Assembly (NCBI GenBank): GCA_000310025.1
Contig: FN649740.1
Span: forward strand, 4,651,103 to 4,715,102
Reading direction: 5' to 3'
Source: Ectocarpus siliculosus
Lineage: Eukaryota > Sar > Phaeophyceae > Ectocarpales > Ectocarpaceae
Length of the DNA stretch: 64,000 nt
Under the pieces are notes generated by a model. The model was not told the DNA's origin. It did no database searches and saw nothing but the letters and a program-made list of their open reading frames with translations. How positions within the stretch are numbered: the first letter of the stretch is position 1; each line of letters opens with the position of its first letter. A program made the position numbers and the translations under genes. Below are positions 58,866 through 64,000 of the stretch, piece by piece.

Positions 58866-59571
58866 AATAAGGATAATGTACATCACCCCCACAGATGCTC
58901 CAGACGCCGACGTAGGCTTGGGATAGGGGCCGAACGAACGTGCTCACGCGAAGAACAAAGTAGACCGGTGGCGATCGATACGATGTAGTCCTTGTAGACA
59001 TGTGATGAGTGAAGGAACCCATCCCTCCACCAACACCTCCACCCTCTGGATCCGAGCCGTAAGGTACCAAAGAAGAGGACAGGTCCGTGCCGTTGAAACC
59101 CGGTGTCGACCCCTGTGAGATCGGCTACGGCGCCCAAGCAACCGGTCCCCACCCCACCCGCACGCTTGTTTTATTCTCTGGCGCCTCCTGTTACCATACA
59201 GCATCATACTCTGGGTTCTCGTAGGAAGCATGGCCGGCAGCAATGAGAGACAGCGGGGAAGGGACCGTGCGAGAGGTTTAAACTTTGCCGAGGCCAGTCA
59301 AGCACCGATCAATGCTGAGGCGGCGAAGGGCAGCCGTCACAAGGACTCAACGTGGACAAAGGAGGGGTCGACAAATGTGCTGTTCCAACCCGGGGGAATT
59401 TCCAGTGGGCCTTACCTTGTTCTTCATGCGTGGCATGAGTGTCAACGTTCGAAATCAGCCGGGTGCCTGCTCCCGGCGAGGTCTCGCCTCGCTCGTCTCG
59501 TCCACGATCGTTTAGGTAAGTGGAGGTGGGGGGGGGGGATGTACTTTAATGTTTTGCTATAGGCTTAGCGG

Positions 59572-60222
59572 CTACACCATTGACCACACGTCCTCGAGAG
59601 GACGGAGCATTGTTCCCACATGACCGAATTCCGATGGCCAATTATCCTTCCTACTTTGCAATGTCTCCCCTAGTCTATCTATCCTATCTATCTCATCAAT
59701 ACCGCTTCCCGCCTTTTCAACCCACTTCTTATGCCCCAGTACAGCTACCGTCTTCTCCTGGCTATTCCATGTCTCAAACATCTCCCTGTATCTTCCTTCT
59801 TCTTTTCCCAGCTCAGTCATGTACACTTCCCTCTCCTTCTCGTACAACCGACATTCCGCTACTACATGAACACGGTCTTGGCACTCGGAGCCGCAATCAC
59901 CTTGGAACTTGTCGTCTTCATTGTCTACCTTCCTAAATACTTCGAACTCGTCTACGTTCGCAAAGGCCAATCTCCCCGGTCCTAAATTTTGACCTTCAGA
60001 TTTGTCCCTGCATCCATTGGTCCATGTAAGTACTTTAAACCGTATTCCTTCTTTCGACTTTCCGTGCGCATCAAGACCGTTATCCTTTGTGTCTTTGGTT
60101 AGGTTATGTTCTTCTCTTTCGGCAAAAGCAACGCGTGTCTTCTCCTTGAACTCCTCTAGACCTTCCGTTTCCAGCGTAGCACCTTCGTCGATTTCGAACT
60201 CCTTCCATGCTCCATGGGTCAT
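59572..60222 (-). mobile_element. LINE-type retrotransposon 3' fragment with zinc-knuckle-like motif
   Basis: A 216-codon minus-strand frame includes CGSECQDRVHVVAECRLYEKE, which fits the C-x3-C...H-x4-C...Y...R pattern found downstream of reverse transcriptase in many non-LTR elements. The flanking sequence is rich in charged residues. No reverse transcriptase catalytic motif is visible upstream, so this would be a truncated copy. A host gene with a CCHC-like motif is the alternative. Confidence 0.5.
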
Positions 60223-60556
60223 CTACCCCTCTTGGTTACCCACTTCGCCTCCCCAGCTATCCTCGGCAATCTCTCCGCTCCCCTACCGCACATGCGGTAC
60301 AGTTTACTTGCGTCCCTTCCCGATCGAAGGGATTGGACCCCAAGTTCTGCCCTGACGGCTGCATTACTTGTGGGCTTGGATCATGCTAGGATAATTTTTT
60401 CCGCTTTCATCTGCGCCGGGTGGAACTCTTCGACTACCTTCTTAGGCAGGGGGGGGGGCGCGAATCGGCGGCGGTGGCGGCGGCGGAGGTTGGGGAACAA
60501 CGAAGCGTGGCACAGGCGGTAGACGCGGGCAGATGCGAGCCCGTCGTACTGGATTT

Positions 60557-61123
60557 TTCATGGAATCGCAAGGTACTCGCGATATCCAAGTCCCCTCCTA
60601 CAGCACCATCCGGAGAGGGCAATGACATGTCAACAACGGGTTTCCTGAGCTGGCCATCAACATCTTCGTCGACCACAGCCATCGTGACCTAGTGTGGCCA
60701 GCTCTGAAGCGCATGTGCACGTAATGATGATGGAGTTTACTTTGGACTGGACCGTGCGCAAAGGCTGCACAAACCAAGACGGGCGCGCTGTCAGCGACCG
60801 TCATCCAAGGCGGACGATCTCGCTGGAACGGCGGGAGGCAGCGAGACCACCGCCCCACGACGGCCCGGGTACTGTTCCGCGGGAGATCGCACGCCTCCGG
60901 CAACGGTCGCTGAACAGCGCCGGCCGTCGATCTTGAAGTAGGCCCAGACAGACGCATCTGCAGTTCCGCGCTGGTCGCGTTCGGTCATCATAGCATGGCC
61001 ATCTCAGTCCACCGTCGGTCGAGACGTCATCGTTCCCATGCCCAGCAGACCTCTCACCGAGGCCTACCTGCGGATGGTAGTAGGGAACCTCGATATCGCT
61101 CATGACTCGCGGTTCCATGAAGG
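60557..61123. repeat. Diverged inverted repeat, arms about 100-125 bp
   Basis: The reverse complement of 60557-60656 resembles 60997-61123. Shared blocks, in plus-strand reading of the right arm, are GGATGGT, CTCGATATCGC and TTCCATGAA. Identity is roughly 70 percent. The spacer is about 340 bp and holds no convincing gene. Confidence 0.5.
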
Positions 61124-61493
61124 GTCGATCCAAACTGGGAGAGGTGTCGAGGAGGTCGTACGTGTCGAGTTGCCTTACTACCAGAACCACTGTCTTCGGT
61201 TTCCTACGCAGCACCATTCAGGTGAGTTGGTGTCGTCGTTCTTGCAGCCTTATTGACCTCTGGGTATCAATCAAGGAAGCGAAACGATTTCCTCCTGTAG
61301 AAGGTACGTACGCACGTACGAACACCATTTGTTTTAACCTCTGTTGGCCGGTTGGTACTTTCTCCTCTGAGCAATCTGTCGTGCCCGGGAATCTAGGCTT
61401 TGTAGGACGCGATGAATTTCATGGTGACGGAGTATCGAAGGGTAACATATGCGGCCTCATGGTGGGCATATCTCAACAACCACTTCTCGCTTT

Positions 61494-62030
61494 GGGCCGA
61501 ACGACGGCTTAAGCGAAAGCTAGGGGTGGTTGTTGGGGTTCGTGCCAACTGGACGACGGGTGGTGCGTAAACGTTCCAATCGCTGTCGTACTCTTAGATA
61601 TGCCCAATGTATGACATCGTCCACTTGGCTCTGTGGCCGCTATTTTGGATATGTCGCGGCAACCGCGTGTCGGTTGGGCCGAACGACGGCTTGTGCGACA
61701 GCCGGGGACCGTGTGAGCCCAGCATAGGTTGTTTCGTGCCCGTCGGGGGTCTTTCCAAAACTTTCGAGCGGTGTCGGTGGATAAACCACATCTCCATATC
61801 TACGACACCGTCGAAAAGGGGTGTTCTGGCCACATGTTTTGGGCGTATCTCGGAAACATGATGAATGTGTATGTCTGCTTGGGCCGAACGACGGCTTGTG
61901 GAGCGGTTGGGGGCTGTGCAAGCACATCACAGTTGGCTTCGTGCCCATTGGAGGTGGTTTCGAAGAGTTTCGTGCGAAGTCGCAGACAAGCGTTCGTTGT
62001 GCTTCCAAGGCTTCCGCATGTATTTCCAAC
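61494..62030. repeat. Three degenerate tandem copies of a roughly 190-bp unit
   Basis: GGGCCGAACGACGGCTT occurs at 61494, 61676 and 61881. Each copy is followed by GTTGnnTTCGTGCC or a variant and a GGnGGTnTTTC segment, so the similarity extends beyond the 17-mer. Spacings are 182 and 205 bp. Confidence 0.75.
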
Positions 62031-62204
62031 AGTCCTCGACGAAAGCTTCCTAATTAATGCTTGTTATGTTATGTTGCTCCAAGAACGACGGACGGAAAAC
62101 CACAAGCGGCCATCTATCAACCTTCGAGCAGGCCACGCAGCCTTCTACGCCCGTCTTTCCCCACAGCGGGAGCGGCATCGGAGGCCAACAAGATCACGAG
62201 CCAG

Positions 62205-62459
62205 TCACGCCTCACCCCGTGTAGCTTTATGCGCTGCGAGCACCTTCCGAAGCAAACCAATTAACCGAGAGCCCGCAGTCGGGTCTGACAGAAGGCGCAT
62301 TGTCGGTGTTGGATCTACCCAAACCCGCGATATGACTTCCGGCGGGGCAGCTGGCATCGGAGCGTGCTGGTGAGAATGCACAACGTACCGCGCCTGCGCG
62401 AGTATCAACCCCGTCGCAAAGGTTTCGAGCACCTCGTCATCACGGAAAAACTCCTGCGG
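62205..62459 (-). CDS. Possible terminal exon of an unidentified gene
   Basis: After a good acceptor (TCCCGCAG at 62460-62467 on the minus strand) a frame reads EFFRDDEVLETFATGLILAQ onward through SRVWVDPTPTMRLLSDP to RKVLAAHKATRGEA and a stop at 62205-62207. Its composition looks coding. No partner exon was found upstream and I do not recognise the family, so it may also be a remnant. Confidence 0.3.
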   Translation of the reverse strand, partial: PQEFFRDDEVLETFATGLILAQARYVVHSHQHAPMPAAPPEVISRVWVDPTPTMRLLSDPTAGSRLIGLLRKVLAAHKATRGEA

Positions 62460-62467
62460 GACCAGAC

Positions 62468-64000
62468 GGACGGGTTGTTGTGCCGCGGGATGTCGGTAGA
62501 CTTCATAGATAGATGAATTATGGCACTTTTCTCGGGGTGGGTGGCTGGTGCGATGTCCGAAACTACGGCAAACGGCCTGTCTGTCTTCAGGCGCAACTCT
62601 CGCGGAAGAGAGTGTTCGTGTTGTTCTTTTCCGTGTCATTTTCGTCGAAACAACCACAAGAACAATGTTTCCTTTCCGGGGGTGGTGCCAATTACCCATC
62701 GCGAATATCTCACGCAATGGATTGGACAAAAAAATCGGAATTTGCCGTGAGCACATTTTTCCGACGTTTCATTCGAGACGGATTCTGTATGCGACTCAAA
62801 TAACCACCGTTCTCTGAACGGCGGCGCTTGGGAGGGTTTCGTCCTTTTTTTGCGCACGTCACATACATGCAAACGTGGGCCCGATCCCGTGAGAATGAAA
62901 CGGAAAGCGTGTACTCCGCGTCCATTTTGGCGGCGATTCCCGCGGGCATCAGTTTTTACCGCTCGCTCTGCCCACAGCAAAAGAGCTTGCATTGTGCACA
63001 AAGTTATGTCTCTTTTACATCAACTTTCTTACTTTCTCAAATACATCCCCGCTCTTCCCGACAACCCATATCCGGACTCTCTCGCTACACCCGCCGGAAA
63101 GAGCCAAGAGGATCAAATACCCGGGTGACATCACCCGCCACATACACCTTTCAGCGTATTGGTGGTTGACAAGAAAAAACAACACTACAGCAACCATATG
63201 CATGCAGAAAACACAACTCGTGAGTTGCGGATGGACGCAGCAGACACGACGATGAGAGGTGGCAGAACTCAATCATGCAATAAATCAAACGTCAGACCCC
63301 AATTTTCTCGGACGCGGGACAAGTTACGCCGACCGCAGGAAGAAAAAGACGACAACGTATAAGACAAGTGAACGTACCTACCACCCGATTTGCGTTGTAG
63401 TACACATCCTACCTCCAAAGCCGTTTTCTGGTACATGCGCTAAAATACCCAACAAAGGGTTGCTGCGGGTTTCAAGTTCAACGATGACTACTGAATCGCC
63501 TTCAATCCTTCGCCGGCGGTATCTCTTGGCCTAAAAAACATGCACGATATAATACACCATATCGGACACAGAAACCGCAACAACGAAAAAAACAAAGAAT
63601 TGTTGCGACGCTGCGATACGCACCCAATCCGCAAAGAGTTCTACTCGTGCTCCCACACAGCCTTCGCGTAAATGGTACATGTCCAGCACCCCAACAGACA
63701 CCATGCAACTCTCCGTGCCCGTGCGCCCGATCAAAACGATTCCAAAACACTGCACTCTTGCTTGGGTTCATCAATTTTGACATGCGTCGTCTCCCTACAC
63801 TGCGATCTGTCACAACTGTGAACCGAGCCACATTGCTAGCGATTGCTCTCTACATGCTTTCGCGCCCTCTTCTCCTCGCCTACATCATAACTAGATCTGT
63901 GTTCATCGAACGCGCTGACAAAAAACAAAAAAAGCGCTGGAACCCGCTTCCATACCGAACAAGTGTAGTCCTATATTACACTGTATATTGGTGGCCAAAC
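62468..64000. other. Right edge, nothing recognised
   Basis: Only short open frames without supporting splice signals or motifs. Confidence 0.35.

Noticed and set aside
58633-59070. Gly/Pro/Val-rich frame with WVPMGTHG repeats
   Set aside because: It is translation of the CCCATGGGTAC array; all frames of the array look similar and there is no other coding evidence.
1-64000. CRISPR arrays, bacterial operons, rRNA genes or intact viral genes
   Set aside because: No regularly spaced identical repeats with unique spacers, no ribosome-binding-site pattern, no rRNA-like stretch and no viral hallmark protein was seen; the window is eukaryotic.

Overview
This is a window of an intron-rich eukaryotic nuclear genome. 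Almost all coding sequence lies in short exons (43-512 nt) separated by introns of mostly 400-1,200 nt, with GT-AG borders, a few GC-AG borders and many simple repeats. Moderate-to-high GC, (AAC)n, (CA)n and (GCC)n tracts and FNIP-like 'FNQPI..WPASLQQLSFG' repeats in the right part suggest a stramenopile, most likely a brown alga of the Ectocarpus kind. That placement is inference from sequence style, not from a marker gene.

Layout, left to right. (1) About 0.4-10.5 kb, minus strand: a gene cut by the left edge. Its downstream exons match the TPR region and the start of the nuclease domain of FAN1 (Fanconi-associated nuclease 1). Nine further exons upstream are in compatible phase but I could not match them to a domain. 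(2) 10.6-13.8 kb: a spacer holding a repeat-rich element. (3) 13.8-41.6 kb, minus strand: a complete FANCD2 gene, reconstructed here as 36 exons with consistent splice phases and 1,683 codons. It runs from an EENDKRV-type N-terminus to the conserved GNLKNRSLDGE block and a long acidic tail. (4) 41.6-44.0 kb: a divergent intergenic region. (5) 44.0-53.7 kb, plus strand: an alpha/beta hydrolase of the ABHD4/ABHD5 (CGI-58) type in at least 11 exons, with GHSLGG nucleophile elbow, acid and histidine visible and extra membrane segments at the N-terminus. (6) 53.7-64 kb: mostly non-genic. It holds a decayed FNIP-repeat gene, a LINE 3' fragment, palindromic CCCATGGGTAC arrays, foldback elements, tandem repeats and one possible terminal exon.

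FANCD2 and FAN1 act in the same interstrand-crosslink repair pathway. In animals FANCD2 is monoubiquitinated and the ubiquitin recruits FAN1 through its UBZ domain. Here the two genes are neighbours on the same strand. The lysine of FANCD2 that carries ubiquitin in vertebrates aligns without gaps to an arginine (codon CGA, 34764-34766), and no UBZ finger is visible in the upstream FAN1-region exons. This is the most interesting observation in the window. Exon borders were placed by hand from reading frame, splice consensus and remembered family sequence; transcripts are needed to confirm them.
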